From the NCBI GenBank assembly GCA_034008185.1, contig CM067086.1:30463007-30527006 (forward strand): 64,000 bases of DNA. Reading direction: 5' to 3'. The position numbers were made by a program, and so were the translations under genes. Source of the DNA: Gorsachius magnificus. Its lineage: Eukaryota; Chordata; Aves; Pelecaniformes; Ardeidae. How positions within the stretch are numbered: the stretch's first letter is position 1; every line of letters begins with the position of its first letter. Positions 13,801 through 25,800 of this stretch are shown piece after piece. The notes under the pieces are model-generated. The model had not been told where the DNA came from, made no database searches, and saw nothing but the letters and a program-made list of their open reading frames with translations.

Positions 13801-16800
13801 CTCTGGTCTTCCAAAATGACTGCTCTCTTCTGAATGACAGCTGATCTGCTGAATGGTATTTCCTTAGGAAACAGCACTAGGAAAAACTGAAATAAGTAGC
13901 AACCCAAGCACATTTACCTTGATCTGCTCCGATCTTTGTTGCGATCTGAACTCCTTTCACGATCTCTGTCACGATCTCGGTCTCGCTCGCGGTCTCGCTC
14001 GCGGTCCTTAGTTCGGTCACGATCCCTATCTCGCTCTCGTTCACGCTCCCGTTCCTTCTCCTTCTCTCGTTCACGCTCCCTCTTCCCGTTCCCTTTCTCT
14101 TTCTCTGCGTTCTTTTTCAATTTCCTGTCTTTCTTTCTCCTTTTTGCCTTTTTCCTCCTCCAGTTTCTAAAAACCAACAAGAGAACTTTCATAGTTAATT
14201 TTGTAGTTATAGGAACTGGATATTCCCGGCGCAACACACAAGGCTGGTAATGGAAATACCAAAACCGCCACTGATTTTAAAATACTAAATAGGGTTTGGT
14301 GGGTATTTTTTGGAACTCATAAGTATGAAATCAAAATGCAGCAATCACAAGACTAAGTTTCGTGCAAAAGCATAGATCTACACAGACCAGCAATCTCCAA
14401 CCTTAGAGTAGGGCTGGCCTCGTATTAGAAGCTGACTAAACTGCACATATGCAGTGCACTGCCAGTCATGATTCATGTGGGCCACAAATTCAATTGGCCC
14501 TATAAAGCCACTTGGGTACAAGGCAAAGTGAACTTCTAGCTGATAAAATTAACACTGTTCAACTAGGAAAATATATTTCAGTGGAATGCTTACTGGGACA
14601 GTGAGTTGTTTCCCAAAAAGTCTTGGCAGACCAAAACCGTCCTGTATGAAACTTGGGTAAAGAAATTTATCCACTTACATGTAGTGCATGTGGTTAAACA
14701 GTTAAGAGAGCTGCAACCTTTCCCCTTTTCCCTCCCTAAAAAAGTTCTAACAGTTCATTGGTAAGAACTTTACTCTGCAGAATGGAATCCTTAATTTCCA
14801 CCACTGCAAGATGGAGAGAGTTAAAAAAAGGTTGGAAATAGCTCTTTTGAAACACAAAAACTAAAGGGTTACCTGCTACAGTTTTACTAAAAATTGTACA
14901 AAATTGTCACTTTTTTTTTTTCAATTAGAAACCATTCCTATGACCAGAATTCCTATAAGACAATAGAAAATACATCAACAGAATGATAGATAAATCCATC
15001 CTTGGAAGCAATTGTTATGTGTTAACTTACAGATGCTGTGCTAGGACATGGACCGCCAACACTGGATTAACCTTGCCTATAAGCTATGTTTCTGGGAGGA
15101 AGAGCAAGTACACGGTTCACAAATATACCAAATAACAACCAAGTATACCAAATTTCAACCTGATGGATGCCAGAATACCACTTTTTTGAAAAAATATTGA
15201 GCAGAATAAACACGTTAATCCCCTTTGGCTCCACATTTACCATCACTGCAATGAAATTAAAAACTGGAACAATGAAACAGCATTTTCTCTGGTTTGTTTT
15301 TTTTTCTTTTCTTTTCTTTTAAACAAAGCATTTAAGACAACTTTAAAAAGCAATCTTACCTGGTAAGTGTTCTTCTGCCATAGGCACAGGGACCAGAGAA
15401 CCAACAAAGGATTACAGAAATAAAGCTAATTCACTAGTGATTAATGTATCCAGTGAAACTACACTGCATTGATAGCACAATACAGGCAAACCAATGTTGG
15501 ATACATTGAAATCACAAAAGGAAAAAGGGACTAAAAATGGTAGGACTTGGTAGAAAACTGGTATGAAAAACCAAAACTTAGATTCTACAATATACATTGG
15601 GCTGAAAACCAATTTCTAAAGAGCTGTATTTTACAGGAGCTTTACAGCGTTAAACCTCAGTACGGTCAGATGTTAAACTAGGTTGTCAACCTTTAAAAAT
15701 CCAACTTACCTCAAATTTCATATACATTTAAAGAAAAGTTTACATACTGAAGTTGTTGATACTTACAGGTTATCTTAGATGTTCCAATAGTAATTTCTTT
15801 GGTTGAACTCCTGCTTTTTTGACACTCAAAAACTTTGTTCGTTGTGAGATTTCTCAAGAGAGTGGGTTGGTTTTGGGTTGGGTTTTTTTTTTTTAAATAA
15901 TATATTCATACAGGTGTAAATATACACACACAAGTCTTGGTGTATAAAAATCCATTTTGTAGGTCCACTTTCTTAAAATCCAATTAAAAAATAAATTGGT
16001 CTATTTTGTAATCAAAATCTGACCTCATCAACTTCTATCAGCCTAAATAAGAGGATCTGAAAGGGTAATGGGATGGGAACGGTATCAGATAAATTGAAGC
16101 AATGAACAGAAATGAACAGGTAGAAGAATTGTAAATCTTACCTTCATCTCTCTTCAGACTCGTCCGTGCTGTAAATGGACGCCCCCTGCAATGCTGATAC
16201 CCTGACAGTCTGTGGTTATCGTTTTATAAAACTCATACCAAAAACATGCAAAGGTTCACTGTGCTCACTAGCCAGCTGCTAAAGATTCAACAGCCCCTTT
16301 TAAAAATATCCAATATACACAATGTCTACTTTCAGTAGATTTTTAATGTTAAGAAACCCAAAATAGCCCCCCCCAATAACACAGATTAAAGGCAGTAAAA
16401 TGCCCAACAGCTTCTGAAACAATGAAGCATGGTTTTTGTTTGTTTGGTTGTTTTTTTTAAAACTTATTACTTGTTTGCATTTTAGTACCAGTGACGACTT
16501 GGGGCTCAAAACTGAACACAATTCTACTGAAGTTTCACCACTGACCAGTTTCACATTCAATTGCTGAGCTTCTCCAGAAGACTTCTAGAATTTTTCCCCA
16601 GGTTTTTATCTCCAACAACTTCAGTCAAGAGAAAAACTGAATATGGGTATATACAACAATGTGTAGTCACTCGTGTTTGCGTTGATACAGTTGTGTGAGA
16701 ACATAGTACCATCCCCAGTGACTGCAGGTGGTAAAACTGAATACCATGGGCATACTTCACCTTGCTGTACCTTCAACACTTTCTTTAAGATTGATTTGGG

Positions 16801-19800
16801 GGCATTTTGAAATACAAGTGTGTGCTCAAAAGAGGAGCTTGCTGATACTTCCCTACACCAAGGACCATTCCAGTCTTGTTGGGGAAAAAATAATACCAAC
16901 TTTAAGCTAAACATTAAAATAAGAACATTACATGCATAGTTGTGCTTTACTATCCACAAGTACCATTTTCCAAAGCAGAAACATTCACAGATGCACTAGC
17001 ATTAGTGGAAACTTCTGTAAATGGGAACCCTGAGGAGGGACTTGATGTGCACAAACATTTCCAAGCCAGTTACCCCTTTGCATATTTTTCTGAGGGGGCA
17101 TCCATAAGTATAATAAAAAACAGAAGCTCATACTTACATCCTATTCCATGTTACTTTCCAAGCTGTGAGTTTCATCTTGCATTAGTCACCATATGATCTC
17201 TATCATAATGGTGGGGGTCAATGAATAGATTAGCTTTATGGGAATTTACAGTTCTTCCATGCATCTAAAGTTTGGTAAGTCTGGTAACCACTGACCTAGT
17301 TTTAATCTTCCCCCACTCTTAACTTAGAACTATTAAAATAAAAGACTTAAATTTAATTCAAGTTTCAACTCTTCATAAAATCTTGGATTATGTTACAAAT
17401 CTACCTACAGAAACACACTCAAGTGTATGTCTTATACTGCAGCCCCGTTTAGCCTTTAGTTATAAATATCTTCACTTAATGTATGTGTAGAAACTTAAGT
17501 TACCTTTATTCATGTTAAAGTGAGAAGACTGCAAAATACTCAGTAGCAATCAAAGTCTTAGCATAAAGATGTCAAGGGCCACTTTAACGTGGTAGTTGTC
17601 TTTTTTTGACTTGTAAAGAACTATATGTATATTAAACCTAATATAAACATCATTTTAAGTGATATTGCAATGTAATGCTAAATTTTTTTAATAGTGGTTT
17701 TTTGGATTTTGAAAAAGCCTAATTTGTATCAAGTGCAAAAACAAGAATACTACCTTGTGTGTGTCTCTGAATTTACTGATCTCTCTTGATATCAGGTCTC
17801 TTTTGTCTTCCTCCATTTCTATAGCATTTATATCCTCCTAAAAAACAAGGGGGACAGGAGGAAAAACATTACGAGCCATCTGTACAGACATAGGAGAACA
17901 AGAGAAAAGCTGAAGGTTAGAAGTTTTCAACCAGTCTTGCAAGAGATAAATAAAGTCCTTCTGCAGTACCAAACCTGACAGTCTGATGTTAATGAGTGAA
18001 AAAAAAAAAATCAGATGGACAAGAGTCACAAATCTGGCAACTAGCAGTAAACATAGTCATTGTCAAAGCCTACAATGTAAACGAACCTTGGTGATGAGTG
18101 GATAAGGTATCAGTGGGGCCACTGGAAATCTGCGGAAAATCTGCGGAAAAATCCACGGAGATTTTTTTTTTTAAAAATAGATTGCACACTACTCTGAAAA
18201 ACAATGTTTTGTATGTTTGTACTACAAAGCAATATTGTATTGCTGTGATCTCATTTCTTTGATTCAACAAAATTACAGAAGAACCTCGCTAATTCTCCCT
18301 TCTCTGAACTACTTAAAATACATAGTGAGGTCTCGTATTAGGAAGACTTCACTGAATTACAAGTATACTACAGGATATTAGTACGCTATGGTAGCATCAT
18401 AAAGAATACTAGGCTACACTTGCCAATATAAATTATCAGTATATTTGCGGTGGGTATGTCTTGATTATATTTACTCGCTAATTCGCAAAATTTGGTAGAT
18501 TGCTCCTACTAACTAATAGTTAGTGCGAATTAGCGAGGTTCCCCCGTGCTTGAAATTGAAAACCAGATTCCACTCACTCTCAGTTCCCCGCACACATTTT
18601 CAACTCCCCCACATCAGTCATGCCTTCATCCAGAAGAACTAACAGCAGACAGCTACACCAGCGGGAATCATCTTCATACCAAGCCCTTCAGGGGACAACA
18701 GCCCCAAAGCTGGCAAGTTTCCCCCCCCCCCCCTCCCCCCACCAAATATATCTGTATCCATCTTCCCTTTCCCCCCACCCTCCACAGTCCTTCTCTCCCC
18801 TCTCCTTTAAGGACAGGAGAGCAATGAGCTAGGACCATCTCTTCACTCCCACCTCTATCCACACAGGCCAAAGATGGCAACTTCCAAGTTTCTTTTTCTC
18901 CTTCCCAGTACGGGAGGAATGATGGGGTGTAACTTCAACCCACAGGTGCTATGTATTTAAAAAGAGCTTATTTGTCTACTTGACTAGCTCAGATTGCTCA
19001 CATTCTACATCATACAGAGCTAGCAGAATATCCCTCTGTATCCCAGGGACATACTCAGCACCCAGCTCTTACAAGACCACAATGTTTAACTACCTGGCAT
19101 TATTCATGGCCATATATATATGTACCCACAGGACAACACACATTGTAACAATGCTTGTAACAAAAAATACAGCTTATAGCATTAGACAGTGACTCATTTG
19201 TAAATTCTCATCCAAGAAAGCATCTTCTCCCAAAGGGAGGGAGAGGAAAGAAAAACAAATTCTCAGCTCAGCACTCTTACAACTCAGGTCAGCCATGGCT
19301 AACAATGTTGTGGGGAAGATATACTCGCTCCCTGAGGGAGATGTTGCTTCTTGCACCACACTTATCCAGAAGCATTTGAAACTGCATTATTGCCTTGGAA
19401 TAGGTACTTTGCAGAAGACTTAAGTGGGTCAAAAATTTGGTCAAACCATTTTCCAACCTCTTTCATTAGGTGCAGAATGGTAGGTATGAAAGCCCATTTC
19501 CCATAGTTAGAAACTTGGCTGGAAAAGCTAAGTCTGAGCTCGCTCATTCTTATTCCCCCTTCTCCAGGTTGTTTTAATCCATAAAATAGTAATCCACAGA
19601 AGCAGGTCTAAACCAGAACATTCATTCCTGCTTAACAGGGTTTTTTTGCATTACACAATATATGAAAAACAGCTGATCAAATCCAGCCAAAATTGAGACA
19701 TGCGTGTAAAAGTGATTTTGTAAGGCAGGAAGATTACAATATGCCTTTCATCCCTGAAGGATCCCTCCAAGGTTTGTGAGGTGTATATATATACACAACT

Positions 19801-22800
19801 AATGAAGTGCTTCCACATCTGGAGAGACAGCTGCAACCAGTTGGATCAAGGCGCACTACAAGAATGCATACTATAAGCAGAGAGAAGGCTTTTGTCAAAA
19901 ACTACCAGAGCAAATTCCTGCCATTACAAAAGTGCCCTGGCATCTTTCAGTGGCAATAGACGGTATGCAGGAACTCTTTACAGTTGTTTAAGTTATCATC
20001 TAAAAAACCCTACATGCACATACAGATTAAACTGCACTAAATTCAGTATTTCCACTTTCAGAGGGATGAAAGGTCGATTCAACCCTGCCCAGATTCAAAC
20101 CTGTTGTTCCAAGTAGTCTAGGTGCTTAGGTGCCTAAACCATCCTGAAGGGATGGTGTCTATGACTGACTAGCTTTCAGCTTAAAAAAAATGAAACTGCT
20201 GCTGACATCAATGCTTGTTGATTTGTTTTCTCATCAGAAGTTTAGGTTTAAAGTATTTGCACAAGGTTTGGCCATTATATAAAGGTGAGTTGAAGAAAAA
20301 TCTGTTTTGTCCAAAATCAAAACACATACGTCCTCCTTCTTTTCCTTTTTCTTCTTCCTTGGGTGAGAGTCAGATTCCTGGGAAGGGGCATTGAGCTCGC
20401 TGGAATATTCTCGTATTAAGACTTCAATGGCCCCTTTAATTATCTGATCTCTTCTCTTCGTTTCCTCATCCAGTGCTTCATCATCATCATTTGTTGTCTC
20501 TGGTCTGGAGTTCTAGGGAAAAAATTGCAAAGTAACAGGAATCAACAAATTGAGAATAATATTAATTTTATTTCAGAAGCTCACCTTTGATCATCACATT
20601 CATGCCCCTACAGCATTTAGTAAAGAAAAAAACCCCAAACACCACAAAACCAAGAAACAAACAAAAAACCAAACCACCTACAAGTAATTATACCATAGGG
20701 ACTACATAGTTCTACATGTGGAATGGCTGCAGAGAGCAAGTGTAGGATTGCACCATAAAATGGAACAGATAAATGGTGATTAAGGTGGTAGACAGGAAAA
20801 GAGAAAACACACGCACGCTCACAGAAAGGCAATCACTATAGCCCAGCTCTTGGTCCAAAGTTTCTGTTGGGTACCCTCCAGAACTTCCAAGTCATTTCAA
20901 CAGCAGCTCCTCAAAGCCTTCTACTTAAGTGTCATGCAAATCAAATGTCTACCTTTCAAGCTGCAACTTATAATGGGAGAACCATATTAAAGAAACATTG
21001 TTAGGGAGAACATTCCTTGCACAGCAAACATTTTCTTCTTATTGTTGTTCAATTACTTTGTAGATCCTCATCTTTTTGTCCCTTCCACCTTGTAGGGAGG
21101 AAAGGGAACACACACAAAGAAGTGTGTTTCACTAAATGTTACATGAAAGGGTAGAACAATGATCCACATACTGAGCAAGGTAGCCCACCTCTTGATCCCC
21201 TGAATCTTTTAATAAATGGAATCTCACCTGAGAATCCAGCTGGGTATCCCGTCAAGCGATAGGTGGTGGGTGGAGTGAGGGGGAGGGAAGGGTCTGATGG
21301 AGCAGCAGCTAAGAATGAGGGGTAAGGGAGGATTCAGTAGGAAAAGCTAGAAGGCAGTGACAGGGAGTGGAACTGAAGAGGTCCAGGGAGAAGAAGTGAT
21401 CAGGGAGAGGAGCTAATTAGATAAAGGTTTGCTTGGTGTGTCTCTGCAAGAAATTGTTTTGTAGTGTACACATTTGCTTTCTTAATAAAAAGATTAAAGA
21501 AAAAAGTTGCAACTTTCAGATCTGAGTGGCACCATCACACTAACAATGGTATGAAAGGGATCACAAGCAGTACAATTACAACAGACTTCATCAATATTCC
21601 TCGGCAATTCACACCCTTTCTTTGCACCACCACAAACAGGAAAAAAAACCCAACCCCAAAAACATTTGGAGCTAATCTCACTCTACTGTTGAAGGGAATC
21701 TGCACATACTATTGCCTTCACCAAAGCCACAAACAGTACCCTCTGCTTTATTACAGTCAATCCCCCAGGATTGATTGTAACCACAGGAACTCACAGAAAA
21801 CAAAATTAATGAGAGATGTACAAGAAACTCCACTGATAACTTTAAGCTTGTTTATAGTATCAGCTGTGAAGCACAGCATTACATGTGATGCCAACAGGAA
21901 ACAAGGAAGTTGTAATGGAAGGGGTAATCAAATCAAACCCTTACCTAGGTTAACAGCTAGTATGTTACTCCATTCAAAACTCATGAAATTAGCACTCTGC
22001 TTTACTGAGCCATTGCATTTAATCTCATACACTGGGATTAAACAGTTAAAAATGTGTCAAGTACTTGAAGTCCTTATTATGCCTCTAGTTCTGGTTAAAT
22101 AGAATGAAATAAAAGTACTTGTGTTCCCACTGTATTTTACATACCTTTAAGAACAATTCCAAATTGGAATTTCAAAAATTTACCAGCCACGATGATTAGT
22201 ATTTTTAGTTTTCTAAACAAGAGCCTCTTCTCACTTTCATTTTACAGAAAGTAATTGTTTTAACTAATATCTTAAGTATATGCAGAACTTCAAATAGTTA
22301 GAGACTAAGCCCAACAACTTGATTGTGATTTGAAATATATTATTTTAGCAAAGAAAGAGATAAAACTAATTTTAACGCAAATTTGTCAGTCAAGTATCTT
22401 TGTAACTCACAAGAATTCAACATATCAAATATCTGCAATTATGCACCAGAACAGATCCTTAGCTCTAGAAAGGAACAGTACAAAATCAATTTCCCCATCT
22501 ATTAAATGTCTGTAAGCTGCCCACTGCCTGATAACTGCATCATCTACTTAATGATCTACTTCTTTCCTTGTCATTAATTTGTTCCAGAAAATCATCAGTG
22601 GAGGGGAAGAAACTCCAATCTCTTCAGACAGCTGATTTACAGACTCTGACAGAGTAACAATTACTTCTAGAATTTATATACTTTCAAGAGTTGCTAAACA
22701 AAAATGAAGCAACAGAATCATAAAGTATAGCACATATTACTACACTTTAGAATGAATTACAGAATTAATTCTAGAGATTCAGTTGTAGCTTACAGAGACG

Positions 22801-25800
22801 TTTGAATGATGGTGAATTAAGAGCTTACACTTCACTGCCTTTCAACATATCTTCAGACTCATTAATGTGATTCTGGCGAAATCCTAAAATGAATTAAGGG
22901 CAGAGACAAGAATAGAAACTAAGAGACACACTCACAATCTGATCTAGCAAGTACGCTATATTGCTCTCCTGCCAAAACCACGTCACAGATTATATACATA
23001 CCCCATTAGAAGCCTTTTTCTTTGCTTTCCATTCATCTAGCTGAGCCTTTGTCTTTGCATCAACTTTGACTAGCAGCTTCTTCTCTCCAATCTGGAGGTC
23101 ATGGAGTAGTCTCAGTGCTCGCAGTGTGGATTCCGGTTCTTTGTACTCACAAAATCCAAAGGCTGAAATGGATGATTGAAATGAAAAGTATAAGTGTTAA
23201 AGCTCTTTGGGTAATTTACTTTGTGGGGGGAAAAAAAAAAGTAGTGTTTTGAATCAATAAACTTGGAACATAAACACTTTTTTTAAAAAAAACACGAGTA
23301 CACATCATAAAAAGTCATAAAGATCATTCACTGTATTAGTCTTAGATATAGCTAATGGCCCAGTGAGTAAGGTGAAAGCAATACATACATTGTAGATGCC
23401 CCATCCCTGGAAACATTCAAGGTCAGGCTGGACAGGGCTCTGAGCCACCTGATCTAGTTGAAAATGTCCCTGCTCATTGCAGGGGGGGTGAACTATATGA
23501 CCTTTAAAGTCTCTTCCAACCCAAACTATTCTATGATTGCATTTGTAAAGCTTTTGACATGTCTTGTCTTAACTAAGGAATGCCGTCTATATGAAGACAT
23601 GTCTCAGGTAGATTTGCAATTGTCTGAAGACAGAGGACATCAATCAACAGCTCATTGTTAACCTAGATGGAGGGGTATTTCAAACTAGGTTCTTTACAAC
23701 AGTTACAGAAAGTTGTAAATGGGAAAAACACCTATGAGAGCAAAATAAACAAATGGTGACACATAAGCTGAAGAAACTGAATTACATCTTAAAAAAGAAA
23801 ATAACAACCTAGAGAAGATACTTAAACATTAACAGCAAAAAATAGTAACCAAAATTGTGTCCACTGGAGAAAGGTCACAAGAAAAATAAAACAGTTCAAT
23901 TTGATGACAGGGAATGAAGATAAATTTTACATCAGGAAAACCTCCTTAACAGAGAAGCATAATACGCAGTAATGGAAGACACTTAACAGCACTGAAAATA
24001 TCCTTTGGAGGCTAAGTCCAAACCAGTAAACCTTTCTCAGGGATAGTCTATAAACTCCTGATTCAGCCTAAAAACAAAAAGGTGAGCAAAATCAGGCCCC
24101 TAAGACATTTTTCTATTTAACCTTTCTCAATTTTATTTTCTTGTTTTGTCTTGATTCCAAGGACAGAAAACACTAGCTCTTTACTAGGAAGTATTTAGCA
24201 GTTAAGTATCACATACAATATCCTAAAATGTAGAAGTATTAAGAATAGCAATGTGTCAGACATTTGAAAAGCTGACAGGTAATAAAAACAAGAGTCTGAC
24301 TCGAGATCTTGAAAAGTATGAACGATTACCTTGAAGTTTTCCAGATGCCCCTTGTACTCTCTTCCAACTCAAAACCAAGCCACATTTCTGCATTGAAGAG
24401 AAATAGTATTAATTTAATATTATTATGTTTAAAACATCACAAAAACTTAACCACTTTTTGCAAAAGATGACATGCAAAATGGGTAAACACTACTAAAAAA
24501 AAAGGTCTATGTTCACTGATATCTACAGCTTAAAAAAAGCTGTACTCCTCACTTACTGACTTTAAACTCAAGCATAATAGACTGCTATTCCAGTGAGTGG
24601 AACTAACTCTGCTTTTAGTTTTGATCCACTGCTTGTGGCTCATTACTTCATTCATCAGCCAAGGATGAAATTTAACAAGCAGTTCACTGTACTTACTGCT
24701 AGAAGCTGCCGTATGAGCATGTCCGAGGCCTTCTCAGAAATGTTGCCTACAAAAACAGTGGTAGTGGGACCACTGTTTTCATCATTTTCTTTGTTCTTTA
24801 AGCCAGGATGTTCTTTTCTGGCTCCCAAATGTTTTCCAACCATAGACACTGTGGTAGGAACTAACACCTAGAAAAAGGGGAAGAGGGTGTAAAATAAAGT
24901 GTTGGGTTGGTTGGAGTTTTTTTTGTTTAAATCCATAAGATAGAAGATGCATGTTCTTTCAAAATTAAATTTTCAAGCTGATCTTACTTAGGCTTACAGA
25001 GTGAGACACTAAAAGTGGTTCAGGCTTTAACATTTTAGACAACACAAAAAAGACTGCCATTTTCTTGCAAAGCCAGACAGAAAAAAAAAAAAAGGTGTAC
25101 CTGAAACATGGCTACTGGAAGGTCTCAAGGTGAGCATACAGTAACATTAAGTATTATTTCTTCTACAAATAACTAATTTGCAATGTTTGAGTCTCTGAAG
25201 TTCAAGTACCCTACCTAACAGTGTAAAAAGCAAGCTGCAAATAGAAAAGTAACTGACTTAAAAGGCTTCAACGGACACAAGACAGGTCTTAGGCTTTCAC
25301 AGAGTGAATAAACACTACTGCTTTCTTTAATCAACACACAACCCAAAGCCTCTTTGGGTTAAGGAGCAAACATTTGTAAAATAAACCATACAGATATAGG
25401 CACAATCATCTAATCCATTTTGCTGCACCTCTCTCCTTCCACCTAAGATTTAATGGTACATATGAACCGAGTCCCTCCTCTCAAAACATCCTTCTAGAAG
25501 CATCACTTAATAGAAGTTATTTTAATGAGAAAGCTGAATAGTTATCTTTGTCCTAAATACATCAGTTACCATGAACATATCCTCCTGTAACAGATAACAT
25601 AAGCTATCAAAAATTCAGTATTCTGGGGAGATTTCACTTATGCAAAATTGTAGAAATGGTAATTCACCTTGAAGCCAAAGTAGTAACCTTTGTATTTTAA
25701 AGAACACTTTTTTCTGCCTCATAAATCATAAATCTTCCTTCCAACTAGAAAGTAGTAAGACAAAGAGACCTTTCTCTTATACTTTTCCACCAATGCATAT

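Larger units (their letters stand above)
14167..17753 (-). other. RBM25: RBM25 intron 8, large, with candidate alternative exons
   Basis: 3.6-kb intron before the RE-repeat exon. It holds two sites with good paired splice signals (15360-15374 and 16142-16201, listed separately) and a CT-rich tract at about 15295-15320. No transposon was recognised. Confidence 0.7.
18141..20329 (-). other. RBM25: RBM25 intron 6, contains a MITE and a C-run
   Basis: Contains the 18276-18546 inverted-repeat element, a C13-T-C6 run at 18721-18740 and otherwise unrecognised sequence. Confidence 0.75.

Noticed and set aside
13936..14250. Plus-strand ORF rich in Ser-Arg and Phe across RBM25 exon 9
   Set aside because: It is the antisense translation of the RE/RD repeat; the minus strand is coding.
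15765..15840. Possible further cassette exon with a CCT|GTAAGT donor in RBM25 intron 8
   Set aside because: The donor is good but the upstream acceptor follows a purine-rich stretch with no polypyrimidine tract. Weaker than the two candidates reported.
21464..22102. 212-codon plus-strand ORF in RBM25 intron 5
   Set aside because: No recognisable domain, no promoter or splice context and ordinary AT-rich composition. Unusually long for chance but possible in 64 kb. A protein search and RNA evidence would be needed to revive it.
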